From Gammaproteobacteria bacterium HGW-Gammaproteobacteria-2 (GTDB lineage Bacteria; Pseudomonadota; Gammaproteobacteria; Xanthomonadales; Xanthomonadaceae), in NCBI GenBank assembly GCA_002840015.1, contig PGZE01000018.1, positions 52,768 to 116,767 on the forward strand: a stretch of 64,000 nt of DNA, in the 5' to 3' direction. This document shows, one piece after another, positions 19,034-28,239 of this stretch. Each line of letters starts with the position of its first letter. Position 1 is the stretch's first letter. Below the pieces are notes generated by a model. That model searched no databases. It was given only the letters and a program-made list of their open reading frames with translations, and was not told the DNA's origin. Both the position numbers and the translations under genes were made by a program.

Positions 19034-19678
19034 TTCAATCCACGCGCCGCGATTAGCCGCGTACAGCGCCTGCTGCCGGATGCCGCGATCCTCGAAGCGG
19101 ACAGCGCGCCTTCGCTGCTGGCACTCGCAGACGATCATCCGGATGCCGATCTGTTGCTACTCGACCTGAACATGCCCGGTTCGCACGGTTTCAGCACATT
19201 GGTGCATTTGCGCGGCAGCCAACCGCAATTGCCGATCATGGTGGTTTCTGCGCGCGAAGAACCCGCCATCATCCGGCGTGCGCTCGATCACGGCGCCTCG
19301 GGTTTCATTCCAAAATCCGTTGATGCAGTTCACATGCGCGAGGCCATCGCCGAGGTATTGTCGGGTGGCAACTGGGCACCGCCACAGGTGGCGCAGGCGC
19401 ACGGCATCGATCAGGAAGAAGCACAGATCGCACAACGTGTGCGCGAACTCACACCACAGCAATTTCGGGTGCTGGGCATGTTGAGCATGGGCCTGCTCAA
19501 CAAACAGATTGCCTATGAGTTGAATGTCTCGGAGGCCACCATCAAGGCACACATGACTGCGATCCTGCGCAAGCTGGGTGCCAACAATCGCACCCAGGCG
19601 GTGCTGCTGGCGGCGCGGCTGGCAGTTGATCCGGGCACGGTGACAGTTACCACAGACGAATCGGACGCGTTCGAGTGA
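19034..19678 (+). pseudogene. CrbR/ErdR-like LuxR-family response regulator, 5' end missing
   Basis: The frame carries most of a receiver domain ('RAAISRVQRLLPDAAILEAD', the phospho-acceptor Asp in 'LLLLDLNMPGSHGF', 'GASGFIPKS' with the conserved Lys) and a LuxR-type helix-turn-helix ('LTPQQFRVLGMLSMGLLNKQIAYEL...SEATIKAHM'). The first strand of the receiver, with the acidic pair that binds Mg2+ (family: L-I-A-D-D-H-P), is absent. The tRNA-Met CCA end is only about 18 bp upstream of the first recognisable residues, and no ATG or GTG exists there; the first TTG (19154) is past the core. Its convergent partner is the hybrid kinase. A real deletion or a misjoin is likely. Confidence 0.7.
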
Positions 19679-19702
19679 CTCTCGCAGGCACCAAGCGCAA
19701 GC

Positions 19703-22700
19703 TCATGAAACCTGCTGCGCGGCCAGGAATGCGCGCAACATCGCCGGTTTGATCGGCTTGGTCAGTACCACGTATCCGTGTTCACGCGCGCGCTGTTTCA
19801 GCGTGTCGCTGCCATCGGCGGTGAGCAGCGCGCCGCTGCTGGCATCGCCACCGGCCGCGCGCAAGGCGTCCAGCGCGGCCAGTCCATCGGCGCGATCATG
19901 CAGGTGGTAGTCAACCAGAAACACCTGCGGTTGTTGCGCCGCCGCGCGCGCCAGAGCCTCATCGATGGTTTCTGCGGTTTCCACCTGCACGTGCCAGCGT
20001 GTGAGCAAGGCCTGCATGCCATCGAGAATCTCGCGATCATTATCCAGGCACAACACCCGCAAGCCGGCAAGCCCGTCGCCGCTGACGGCGCGTGTCGGCG
20101 GCCGCGCCGGCATGCATGTGGCGCGCGCCACGCAAATGCTGAACACGCTGCCATGACCCACCTGTGAGCGCACCCGGATTGGCGCGTCAAGCACGCGCGA
20201 GATGCGCTGGCAGATCGACAAGCCAAGGCCGAGGCCACGTTCGCCCCACGGCGAGGATTGGTCAAGCCGCGCAAACTCTTCGAAGATCTGCTGCAAGTGA
20301 TGCGGCGGAATGCCCGGGCCGGTATCCCACACTTCGATCTCCACTTTCGTGGCATGCCGCCGACAGCCCAGCACCACCCGCCCCGACGGCGTATAGCGCA
20401 ACGCATTGGCGACGAAGTTCTGGATCACCCGCCGCAGCAAGCGCCGATCCGCATGCACCGCCAGGCCGCAGCGATGCACACGGAATTCCAGCTTGCGCGC
20501 CTGCGCCAGCGGCTGGTATTGCTCGGCTACTGAATCCATCAGCGCATCCAGCGATACCGACTGCCATTGCGGGGTCAGCGCACCGGCGTCGAGCCGCGAA
20601 ATATCGAGCAGGCCATCGAGCAGGTCTTCCGCTGCACGCAACGCGGTGTCCACCCGCTCGGCAAGGCGATGTTGCTCGGCGCTGTCATCGCTCTCGCGCA
20701 AGGCTGACGCGAACAAACGGGCAGCGTTGAGTGGTTGCAACACATCATGGCTCAGCGCGGCCAGAAAGCGGGTCTTGGATTCGTTGGCCAAATCGGCATC
20801 CTGGCGCGCCTGCGCCTGCGCCGACAATGCCTCGGCCAGCTCATGGGTGCGTTGCTCAACCCGCGCTTCGAGCGTCTCGTTGGCGACGCGCAGCGCCTGC
20901 TCCACCCGTTTGTATTCGCTGATGTCGGTATAGGTACTGACGTAACCGCCAGCCGGCAATGGTTGCCCGCGCAGTTCGATCACCTGGCCGTTGGGCCGCA
21001 CCCGCTCGGAGACATGCGCCGAACCCTGGCGCAGATAGGCAACCCGCTTGTCCACCTGGGCATCGATATCGCCCGGCCCCAGCTCACCGCGCTCGGCGTT
21101 GTAGCGAATCAGATCAGCCACCGCGCGGCCAACATAGAGCATGCCATCGGGATACTCGAACAATTCCTGATAACGCCGGTTCCATGCCACCAGCCGCAAG
21201 TCGCGATCCACCACGCTGACGGCTTGCGGGATGTTCTCGATGGTGGTCGATAACAACTCGCGGTTGAAACGCAGCTCCTGGCTGGCCTCGTCGAGCATCG
21301 CCACCACTTCGCCCAGTTCCATGCCCGAGCCGCGCAATGCCGAAGTGAGGGTGACGCGTGCAGATGCTGCGCCAATGGCACCGGCAAGCAGGCGTTCCGT
21401 GAACTGCACCAGCACACGGTCAGCGGCAACCGTCAGCGTCAGTTCCTTGCTCTGTGCTTTGGCATTTTCTTCGAAGGCACGCAACGCATTTCGTTCGCCC
21501 ACAATGCGGCCGGCCAGTGCCAGCAGGTCGGCCGCACTGACCCTGCCCTGCCAACTGGCCGACGCCAGCGGTGGCCGCCGTGCGTAGGGGTCAAGAAATG
21601 GCGTCGCCCGCATCTGTTCATCAAAACTGGGGCGATAGCGCGCTGAAACAACCAAAAAGGTACCGATGTTCAGCAACAGCGACCAGAATGTGCCGTGGGT
21701 GATCGCATCCCAGCCGATCACGCCGAACAAGGCTTCCGGGCGCAGCCAGCCCAAACCAAACGGGCCGGTAAGCAACCACTCCGGAGCGAACCAGCCGGCA
21801 CGGGTGAGCATCGGCAGCACCAGGGTATAAATCCACACCAGAAAACCACCGATCAGCCCGGCCTCGACGCCGGCACGGCTACCGCCACGCCAGTACAGCG
21901 CACCGATCAGCGCCGGCGCAAACTGCGCCACCGCGACAAAGGCGAGCAAACCGAAGGCGGCCAGATTGCCGGCACCGCCGGTGGCCCGATGATAGCCATA
22001 GGCGACCAACGCCAACACCAGAATGATGACCCGCCGCACGATCAGCACCAGGCGGCCGAAATTGCGCTGGCTGCTTGGCCGCAGCCGCGTCGAGCGCAAC
22101 AACAGCGGCATCACCAGATCATTGCTGACCATGGTCGCCAGCGCCACGCTGGCAACGATGACCATGCCGGTGGCGGCGGACAGCCCGCCAATGTAGACCG
22201 CCAGCGCAAGGCCGCGGAACCCCTCCGCCATCGGCAACGCCAGCACGTAGCTGTCGCCGGGCGTTCCGCTGGCGCCAAGCAGCGCCTGACCGGCCAGCGT
22301 GATCGGCGGCACCATCAGGCAGATCAGCAACAGGTAGCCGGTGAACAGCCAGCGCGCCCGGCGCACATCACCGGGCTCCTCGCACTCCACTACCGCCACC
22401 TGAAACTGGCGCGGCAGGCAGATGATGGCAGTGAATGCGAGCAGGGTCTGGGCAACGAATCCGCGCGGCAATTCCGACGCAGCAAAGGTGTGTAGCGAGT
22501 CCACCGCGCGCGTGGCGAAATCACCGCTGCCAGGCAAACGGGTGACCGCAAATATACCAATTGCCACGAACACCACCAGCTTGACCAGCGACTCCAGCGC
22601 GATCGCCAACATCATGCCGTGATGGTGTTCGGTGGCGTCGATCTGGCGGGTACCGAACAAAATTGAAAACACCGCCAGCATCAGCGCCACGTAAAGCGCC

Positions 22701-23188
22701 GGGTCGGACAGCACCGAGCGCAGACCAGCATCATTGCTGCTGGTACCAATCAGCACGTCCACGCTCATCGCCACCGCTTTGAATTGCAGCGCCAGATACG
22801 GCACCGCCGCGACCAGTGCGATCAGGCTGACCAGCGCCGCCAGATGCTGCGCACGGCCATAACGCGAAGAAATGAAGTCGGCAATCGAGACGATGTTCTG
22901 TTCACGTGCCACCAGCGCCATCCGCTCCAGCACGCGCCAGGCAAACAGCATCAGCAGGATCGGCCCCAGATAGATCGGCAAGTACGCCAGCGCATCGTTG
23001 GCCGCCGTACCGACCGCACCGTAGAACGTCCATGACGAGCAATACACCGCCAATGCCAGGCTGTATACCAGCGGTCGCAACCAGTGGTGTTGTGGGTAGA
23101 GGGGTTTGCGATCACCAAACCAGGCCACGCCGAACAGCAGGCCAACATACATCAGCGATACCAGCAACAATATCCAGCCTGCGATCAC
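19703..23188 (-). CDS. CrbS/MxtR-like SLC5-PAS-histidine kinase-receiver hybrid
   Basis: 1161 residues from GTG 23188, which has a strong SD (GGAGAGGGGA); the frame runs further upstream without homology. Domain order: a PutP-like sodium:solute symporter module with about 12-13 membrane helices (residues 1-500), a linker, a PAS domain ('NIPQAVSVVDRDLRLVAWNRRYQELFEYP'), a HisKA domain with the phospho-His in 'FLAALSHDVLQPLNAARLF', an HATPase domain ('VIQNFVANALRYTPSG', 'DTGPGIP', 'GLGLGLSICQRI') and a C-terminal receiver ('VFLVDYHLHDRADG'). This matches CrbS/MxtR kinases, which control acetyl-CoA synthetase and acetate use with a LuxR-type partner. The adjacent truncated regulator fits that partner. 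acs is not in the window. Confidence 0.88.
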   Translation of the reverse strand: MIAGWILLLVSLMYVGLLFGVAWFGDRKPLYPQHHWLRPLVYSLALAVYCSSWTFYGAVGTAANDALAYLPIYLGPILLMLFAWRVLERMALVAREQNIVSIADFISSRYGRAQHLAALVSLIALVAAVPYLALQFKAVAMSVDVLIGTSSNDAGLRSVLSDPALYVALMLAVFSILFGTRQIDATEHHHGMMLAIALESLVKLVVFVAIGIFAVTRLPGSGDFATRAVDSLHTFAASELPRGFVAQTLLAFTAIICLPRQFQVAVVECEEPGDVRRARWLFTGYLLLICLMVPPITLAGQALLGASGTPGDSYVLALPMAEGFRGLALAVYIGGLSAATGMVIVASVALATMVSNDLVMPLLLRSTRLRPSSQRNFGRLVLIVRRVIILVLALVAYGYHRATGGAGNLAAFGLLAFVAVAQFAPALIGALYWRGGSRAGVEAGLIGGFLVWIYTLVLPMLTRAGWFAPEWLLTGPFGLGWLRPEALFGVIGWDAITHGTFWSLLLNIGTFLVVSARYRPSFDEQMRATPFLDPYARRPPLASASWQGRVSAADLLALAGRIVGERNALRAFEENAKAQSKELTLTVAADRVLVQFTERLLAGAIGAASARVTLTSALRGSGMELGEVVAMLDEASQELRFNRELLSTTIENIPQAVSVVDRDLRLVAWNRRYQELFEYPDGMLYVGRAVADLIRYNAERGELGPGDIDAQVDKRVAYLRQGSAHVSERVRPNGQVIELRGQPLPAGGYVSTYTDISEYKRVEQALRVANETLEARVEQRTHELAEALSAQAQARQDADLANESKTRFLAALSHDVLQPLNAARLFASALRESDDSAEQHRLAERVDTALRAAEDLLDGLLDISRLDAGALTPQWQSVSLDALMDSVAEQYQPLAQARKLEFRVHRCGLAVHADRRLLRRVIQNFVANALRYTPSGRVVLGCRRHATKVEIEVWDTGPGIPPHHLQQIFEEFARLDQSSPWGERGLGLGLSICQRISRVLDAPIRVRSQVGHGSVFSICVARATCMPARPPTRAVSGDGLAGLRVLCLDNDREILDGMQALLTRWHVQVETAETIDEALARAAAQQPQVFLVDYHLHDRADGLAALDALRAAGGDASSGALLTADGSDTLKQRAREHGYVVLTKPIKPAMLRAFLAAQQVS

Positions 23189-23296
23189 TCCCCTCTCCCG
23201 CCAGCGTGTTGTTGTGCATGATCCTACATCCTCAGGCCATTGGCATACGGCCAAAGTCGAGGTGACGCGGACGCGCAAGCGTGGCAGCCTTGGCAT

Positions 23297-25105
23297 ATGG
23301 AACCGGTACCTGGCCTTGATCTGCATTCACCACCGTTTGATTTGCTCAGCGAGCGCTCGCGCGCGCAATTGCAAAGCACCGTGGACATGGGCTACTACCC
23401 GGCCGGCACCCGCCTGATCGAGGCCGGCAAGCCATCGGCGCATGTGTTTGTGGTGTGCAAAGGTCATGTCCATGCGCTGGATCCGATCGCGGGTGGCGAG
23501 CGCCGCTTTGCCGATTACGCTACCGGTGATCTGTTTGGTACATTTGCCGTCATCGCCGGGCGCGCGCGCCACAGCTACGTTGCTGGCGAAGACTTGTTGT
23601 GCTTCCTGATTCCGGCGTCTGTCTTCCAGCAGTTGCTCGCCGACAACCCGCGCTTTGCGGCATATGTCAGCGAGGGCCTGAGCGCCAAGCGCCAACTTGC
23701 CGCCGAACAACAGGGCTCGGAACTGAACCAATTGATGCTGACCCGGGTCCGCGATGCACAACTGGCGCCGCTGGCACATCTCGCAGGCAGCGCCTCGATC
23801 ATCGATGCCAGTGCGCGGATGAAGGCCGAGCGTGTGGATTGCCTGCTGGTGCTTGGAGGTCCCGCACCTGGCATCGTCACTCGGACGGATTTGCTCGAAG
23901 CACTGACACTCAAGGGCTATTCGGTTGACGCACCAATATCCCTGCTGGCCAGCCGGCCGTTGATCAGCGTTCGTGCGGATGAAGTGCTGTTCCAGGCTCT
24001 GGTCACCATGACCGAACGCCACATCGAGCGGGTGGTGGTGCAATCCGGCGAGCACTACGTCGGCAGCCTGGGCATGGCCGAGGTGTTGGCCCATTACGCC
24101 AGCACCTCGCATCTGATCAGCCTGCGTCTGGCGCGTGCCGGCACACTCGAACAGATTGGTCAGGCTACACGCGGCATGACCGATCTGGTGCGTACCCTGC
24201 ACGCACAGGGCGCCAAGATGAGTTACCTGATGGAACTGGTCAGCGCGCTCAACCGCCGGGTGATGGCGAAGATTTTCGAGTTCGTGGTGCCGGTTGAACT
24301 GCGCCAACAGATTTGCCTGCTGGTGCTGGGCAGCGAAGGCCGCCGTGAGCAGATTCTCAAGACCGACCAGGACAATGCACTGGTACTTGCTGATGATCTG
24401 GACTGGCCGGATATCGACGAAGCAATGCAGCGCTTTTCGGCAACGCTGGCCGAAGTCGGCTATCCACCCTGCCCGGGCAAGGTGATGGTCAGCAACCCGC
24501 ACTGGCGGATCCGCCAAAGCCAATGGCAACAACGCATCACCGGCTGGCAGGCAGACGCCAGCGGTGCGGGCATGCTCGATCTTGCCATTGCCCTTGATGC
24601 GCGGCCACTGGCCGGCAACAGCGATCTGTTTGCCCCGGTAAAACAGGCGCTGCACGCGCTCGGCCGCGATGACATCGCCCTGCGGCAATTGGCCCGCGCT
24701 ACCCTCGACTTCTCCACGCCGCTGACCTTGTTTGGCAAGGTGCGTGGCGACGAGCGCGGCACCGACCTGAAAAAGGGCGCGGTGTTTCCGATCGTGCATG
24801 GCCTGCGCACCCTGGCCCTGCGCCACCGCATCCATCACAACAACAGTTTTGATCGCGCTCAGGCGCTGGTCGAAGCCGGCGTGCTGTCCAACGAGCTGGG
24901 CCGCGACCTGCAGCAATCGCTGGCGATATTCATGCGGCTGCGGCTGAGCCAGCAATTGGCCGATCTGGACGCCGGCAAGCCGGCCGGCAATTTTGTCGAC
25001 GTGCGCGCACTGCGTCGACTCGATCGCGAGTTGCTGCGCGATGCGTTGCGGGTGGTCAACACCTTCAAGGATCACATCCGCGAAACGTTCGCGCTGCGCG
25101 AATGA
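23297..25105 (+). CDS. cNMP-binding / CBS / DUF294 nucleotidyltransferase-like protein
   Basis: 602 residues from ATG 23297. It has an N-terminal cyclic-nucleotide-binding fold (about 15-130, 'GTRLIEAGKPSAHVFVVCKG'), a CBS pair (about 150-265) and a DUF294 nucleotidyltransferase domain with 'GSEGRREQILKTDQDNALVL', the GSxxRxE and DxD-like motif of GlnD-type transferases. A helical C-terminal domain follows. Such proteins are regularly encoded beside the SLC5-kinase/acs region with a DnaQ-like exonuclease, as here; the reaction is unknown. The stop overlaps the exonuclease start (ATGA). It diverges from the kinase gene over 108 bp. Confidence 0.87.
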   Translation: MEPVPGLDLHSPPFDLLSERSRAQLQSTVDMGYYPAGTRLIEAGKPSAHVFVVCKGHVHALDPIAGGERRFADYATGDLFGTFAVIAGRARHSYVAGEDLLCFLIPASVFQQLLADNPRFAAYVSEGLSAKRQLAAEQQGSELNQLMLTRVRDAQLAPLAHLAGSASIIDASARMKAERVDCLLVLGGPAPGIVTRTDLLEALTLKGYSVDAPISLLASRPLISVRADEVLFQALVTMTERHIERVVVQSGEHYVGSLGMAEVLAHYASTSHLISLRLARAGTLEQIGQATRGMTDLVRTLHAQGAKMSYLMELVSALNRRVMAKIFEFVVPVELRQQICLLVLGSEGRREQILKTDQDNALVLADDLDWPDIDEAMQRFSATLAEVGYPPCPGKVMVSNPHWRIRQSQWQQRITGWQADASGAGMLDLAIALDARPLAGNSDLFAPVKQALHALGRDDIALRQLARATLDFSTPLTLFGKVRGDERGTDLKKGAVFPIVHGLRTLALRHRIHHNNSFDRAQALVEAGVLSNELGRDLQQSLAIFMRLRLSQQLADLDAGKPAGNFVDVRALRRLDRELLRDALRVVNTFKDHIRETFALRE

Positions 25106-25731
25106 ACGCGCTCCGCCGTCGCTACCTGCACTGGCGCCATCGCCACCAGCCCTGGGTGCGGCTGCTGGCGCCCTATCACGGCGAAGAACTGGTCTCGCTT
25201 GACCTGGAAACCACCGGCCTTGACCCGCGCAGCGACGAGATCGTGAGCATCGCCGCAGTGCCGATCCGTGGCTGCGTGCTGCGCCTGTCCGAGCGCTTCA
25301 CCTGCCTGGTGTCGCCGGGCCGCGAGTTTGACATCGAATCGATCCGTCATCACCGCCTGCGGCCGTCCGAGGTGGCCGGCGCCCTGCCGCCACGCGAAGC
25401 AGTAGAAGGGTTGTTGCACTGGCTCGGCAATCGGCCACTACTGGGTTACAACATCGCCTTCGACTGCGCCATGCTCAACCGCCACGTACCGGCCATCACT
25501 GGCTTCGCCCTGCCCAATGCCCGCCATGATCTTGCCCGCGCCTATGCCGCTTGGCTGCGCCGCGCACGGCCCACCGGCGATCTGGATCTGCGCTTTGATA
25601 CGTTGCTGGCCGAACTGGCTGTGCCAGCACTGGGCCGCCACAGCGCACTCGGTGATGCCTGCACCACCGCCGCTGCATGGCTGGCCTTGCAGGCAAGGCG
25701 TTCAACGAAACCCGCGGTCAAGGGCGGGTGA
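25102..25731 (+). CDS. DnaQ-like 3'-5' exonuclease
   Basis: 209 residues. The DEDDh exonuclease motifs are present: Exo I 'VSLDLETTGLDPRSDEIVSI' (residues about 31-50), Exo II 'GYNIAFDCAMLNRH', and Exo III 'RHSALGDACTTAAAW' with the catalytic His and Asp. It resembles the PolC/epsilon-type exonuclease partner found with DUF294 proteins rather than the replicative DnaQ. It is translationally coupled to the upstream gene. Its 3' end overlaps the convergent protease gene by 14 bp. Substrate unknown. Confidence 0.86.
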   Translation: MNALRRRYLHWRHRHQPWVRLLAPYHGEELVSLDLETTGLDPRSDEIVSIAAVPIRGCVLRLSERFTCLVSPGREFDIESIRHHRLRPSEVAGALPPREAVEGLLHWLGNRPLLGYNIAFDCAMLNRHVPAITGFALPNARHDLARAYAAWLRRARPTGDLDLRFDTLLAELAVPALGRHSALGDACTTAAAWLALQARRSTKPAVKGG

Positions 25732-26572
25732 TCGCAAAAGTATCGCAAGCGGCGATCTCACCGCTTGCATAGCCGGCGCGGAACCAGTGCATGCGTTGCG
25801 CCGAACTGCCGTGGGTAAAACTCTCCGGCACCACCCGCCCCTGCGCCTGCTGCTGCAAGCGATCATCGCCAATCGCGCTGGCCGCAACCAGGGCTTCGTC
25901 GATATCACCGGCGTCGAGCAAGTCGCGTGAGCGCTCGGCATGGTTCGCCCAGATTCCGGCAAAACAATCGGCCTGCAACTCCAACCGCACCGAAAGTTGA
26001 TTGGCGAGAACTTTGTCGGCGCGTTGCTGGCGGCCGTGGACGGCGCTGGAAATTCCCAGCAGGTTCTGCACATGGTGGCCCACTTCGTGCGCAATCACAT
26101 ACGCCTGTGCGAAATCGCCGGGCGCACCGAAACGGCTTTGCAGCTCACGATAAAAGCCCAGATCGATGTACACCTTTTGGTCGGCCGGGCAGTAAAACGG
26201 CCCCATCGCCGCACCGGCCATGCCGCAAGCCGAGCGCACCTGATCGCTGAACAGCACCAGCGTCGGTTCACGGTACGGTGTATCGCCGCCATCAAGCAGG
26301 CTGTGCCAAGTGTCTTCGGTATCGGCCAGCACCACGCCAACAAACTGCGCCAGGGTGTCGTCGCCCGAAGCTGAGGTTGCGGGTCGGCTGGCCGGCTGCG
26401 TCGTGTCCTGCAACAACTGGCTTGGGTCGGCACCGAAATAGATGGCCACGATCACCAGCACGATCAGCATCAAGCCACCCGGTTTGCGGCCGCTCGTCGG
26501 CAGACGCAAACCACTGCCAGCACCGCGCTGGTCTTCAACATGTCTGCTGCTGCGTCGACCACGCCACTTCAT
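25718..26572 (-). CDS. YpfJ-like neutral zinc metallopeptidase
   Basis: 284 residues from ATG 26572 ('MKWRGRRSSRHVEDQRG', the typical family N-terminus). A single membrane helix (about residues 33-52, 'GGLMLIVLVIVAIYFG') anchors a periplasmic domain. The zinc motif is HExxH in 'AYVIAHEVGHHVQNLLG', with the third acidic ligand expected in 'ELQADCFAGIWA'. These are hallmarks of the YpfJ/KPN_02809 family (PF04228). Physiological substrate is not known. Confidence 0.9.
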   Translation of the reverse strand: MKWRGRRSSRHVEDQRGAGSGLRLPTSGRKPGGLMLIVLVIVAIYFGADPSQLLQDTTQPASRPATSASGDDTLAQFVGVVLADTEDTWHSLLDGGDTPYREPTLVLFSDQVRSACGMAGAAMGPFYCPADQKVYIDLGFYRELQSRFGAPGDFAQAYVIAHEVGHHVQNLLGISSAVHGRQQRADKVLANQLSVRLELQADCFAGIWANHAERSRDLLDAGDIDEALVAASAIGDDRLQQQAQGRVVPESFTHGSSAQRMHWFRAGYASGEIAACDTFAITRP

Positions 26573-26630
26573 GCTCGCCTCGGTTCCTGATGGAGTTGCT
26601 GCATGGTAGCGCGTGCTATCGCCGGAAACA

Positions 26631-26725
26631 CAAAACCCGCCTTGCGGCGGGTGCGGGATCAATACAAAACCCGCCTTGCGGCGGGTGCGGTATCAACACA
26701 AAACCCGCCTTGCGGCGGGTTTTGG
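26631..26725. repeat. Three tandem 34-bp units, each a terminator-like hairpin
   Basis: The unit CAAAACCCGCCTTGCGGCGG... occurs three times with a 34-bp period (starts 26631, 26665, 26699). Each contains the stem ACCCGCC-TTGC-GGCGGGT with an A-run before it; only the third is followed by TTTT. It lies between the start of the protease gene (minus) and the 3' end of rpmG (minus), so it should terminate rpmB-rpmG when read on the minus strand, where the leading A-runs become T-runs. One related hairpin occurs at 47542-47563. Copy-number growth of a terminator by slippage is the simplest explanation. Confidence 0.75.
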
Positions 26726-26752
26726 GGAATCGCTAATCACGGCGAAGCGTGA

Positions 26753-26917
26753 TTACTTGATTTTGCCTTCCTTGTACGGCACGTGCTTGCGCACGACCGG
26801 GTCATACTTGCTGATTTCCATCTTCGCCGGCGTGTTCTTCTTGTTCTTGTCGGTCGTGTAGAAATGGCCGGTGCCGGCTGAGGAAATGAGGCGAATCTTG
26901 TCACGCTTGGAAGCCAT
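26753..26917 (-). CDS. rpmG: Ribosomal protein bL33
   Basis: 54 residues from ATG 26917 ('[22 protein letters not shown]', nearly identical to the E. coli-type N-terminus). It has no cysteines, so it is the zinc-free form of L33. It lies ten bases downstream of rpmB on the same strand, the conserved rpmBG operon. Three tandem hairpins follow downstream. Confidence 0.96.
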   Translation of the reverse strand: MASKRDKIRLISSAGTGHFYTTDKNKKNTPAKMEISKYDPVVRKHVPYKEGKIK

Positions 26918-26927
26918 GGTCGTCTCC

Positions 26928-27164
26928 TCAGATCTTCTCGCCGCGAGCACGCATCTCGGCCAGAACGGAATCGATACCGTTCTTGTCGATGGTGCGCAAG
27001 GCGTGCATGGACAGGCGCAATTTCACCCAGCGGTTCTCGCTGGCAACCCAAAACCGGCGTTCATGCAGGTTGGGAAGGAAACGGCGGCGGGTTCTGTTGT
27101 TGGCGTGAGAGACGTTGTTGCCGCTCTGCACACGTTTTCCGGTTACTTGGCACACACGGGCCAT
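26928..27164 (-). CDS. rpmB: Ribosomal protein bL28
   Basis: 78 residues. '[34 protein letters not shown]' is the highly conserved L28 sequence, and the length is typical. First gene of the rpmB-rpmG operon. The gap between it and the next gene (27165-27420) shows no further gene; the promoter should lie there. Confidence 0.97.
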   Translation of the reverse strand: MARVCQVTGKRVQSGNNVSHANNRTRRRFLPNLHERRFWVASENRWVKLRLSMHALRTIDKNGIDSVLAEMRARGEKI

Positions 27165-27420
27165 GGCACACCTCGATCACGTAGTTCGGTTGCGCCCCCC
27201 TTGGCCAGGAAGGCATCGGCCCCAGCACCACCAAAGCGGCGCGCACGATACGGGAAACAATTACTCGCTACACCGGGCAGACCGTGAGCCATCGCGCTGA
27301 CAGCGGCCAACCACGCACAAACATGGCGCAGAGCCGCGCATTATGGCCGATCAGGGCCGTCGTGGCAAGAATGGCATCCACCCGATATCTACGAACCACA
27401 CGTTTGCCCTTGCTGCCTCG

Positions 27421-28080
27421 TCAACACCAGCTTGCTGCACCGGCAACCGGCGAGCGCAGCAACTCCCGGATATTGGCCTCGATGACCTTGTAGCCAATAT
27501 TTCCGTATAGCTTCTGCCGCCCTTCATTGAGAATGATCGTGGGGCTACCCTGCACCATCAGCAGTTGCTGTTCGCGGCGGTCCGCTTCCAGGTCGGCGAA
27601 GGCCATCCCGTTATCGATTTGTGCCTGCACCGCATCAACCGGGACACCGACCGCCTCCAGCGTGTCGATCAGCACCGAGCGCTTGCTGATGTCGAGGCAG
27701 CGCTCAAAAAATGCCACGCGAAGCGCCTGCAACACCGCCCGGCATTGCCGCTTGTCCACCCGCTGAACGGCTTTGATCAGCAGATGCGCCGGGGTGGACG
27801 ACACCGGCGCATTGCGCTGCCAGATATCTGGATGAAGCGTGACATGATCGAACCCGGCGACGACCTCGTGCAAATGCTGTGCGAATCCCGCGTAACCGCC
27901 ACGCCCGGCCCAACCTACCCCAATCTTGTGTGCGGTATCGCCAAACACCGAACACAGGCGGTAGTCGATCGCAACCGTATCCGTAAAGTGCTCACCCACC
28001 TCATCAATGCGCGGCTGCGCGATATTCGCCCACACACACAACACATCGGAGTAATACGTCAACGCCAACGGCTCAGTCAT
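27421..28080 (-). CDS. DsbA-family (HCCA-isomerase-like) thioredoxin-fold protein
   Basis: 219 residues from ATG 28080. 'LALTYYSDVLCVWANIAQPRIDE' resembles the start of FrnE/2-hydroxychromene-2-carboxylate isomerase-like DsbA proteins, but the usual CPxC is reduced to a single Cys (D-V-L-C-V-W-A). The cis-Pro loop is present in 'MVQGSPTIILNEGRQKLYGN'. A single-cysteine centre suggests a glutathione-dependent transferase or isomerase rather than a dithiol oxidase. It lies between rpmB and the cassette-like DUF1294 gene, on the same strand. Substrate unknown. Confidence 0.7.
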   Translation of the reverse strand: MTEPLALTYYSDVLCVWANIAQPRIDEVGEHFTDTVAIDYRLCSVFGDTAHKIGVGWAGRGGYAGFAQHLHEVVAGFDHVTLHPDIWQRNAPVSSTPAHLLIKAVQRVDKRQCRAVLQALRVAFFERCLDISKRSVLIDTLEAVGVPVDAVQAQIDNGMAFADLEADRREQQLLMVQGSPTIILNEGRQKLYGNIGYKVIEANIRELLRSPVAGAASWC

Positions 28081-28184
28081 CGTCCTGCTCCCACGAGGCA
28101 CTCAACCCGTTCACAACCCGAGTGTGTGCAATGAAACAACCACACATTTGAGCCAAGCAACGAAGCAATCAAGCTGCCCATAGC

Positions 28185-28235
28185 GGCTAACGGTTCAGAT
28201 CGTGGCTGCGCACGATCTAACTTTGTTCGTTAGCC
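28185..28235 (-). repeat. attC-like recombination site (integron cassette type)
   Basis: Read on the minus strand, GGCTAACG (28235-28228) and CGTTAGCC (28192-28185) form the outer arms. An inner stem AGATCGTG/CACGATCT encloses a six-base loop (CGCAGC), the flanking GTT/AAC pair is separated by one extrahelical G, and unpaired spacers lie between inner and outer arms. This is the R''-L''-loop-L'-R' architecture of integron attC sites. It begins a few bases after the DUF1294 stop. The core GTTAGCC departs from GTTRRRY at one position. A second copy of the outer core lies at 28791-28799. No integrase is in the window. Confidence 0.5.
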
Positions 28236-28239
28236 TTCT

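Noticed and set aside
23327..25075. 582-residue open frame on the minus strand
   Set aside because: Fully antisense to the DUF294 gene; composition (His/Gln-rich) is that of a GC-rich shadow frame and no motif is seen.
26631..26725. Possible short CRISPR array
   Set aside because: Only three units, 34-bp period with no true spacers, and each unit is a terminator hairpin; no cas genes.
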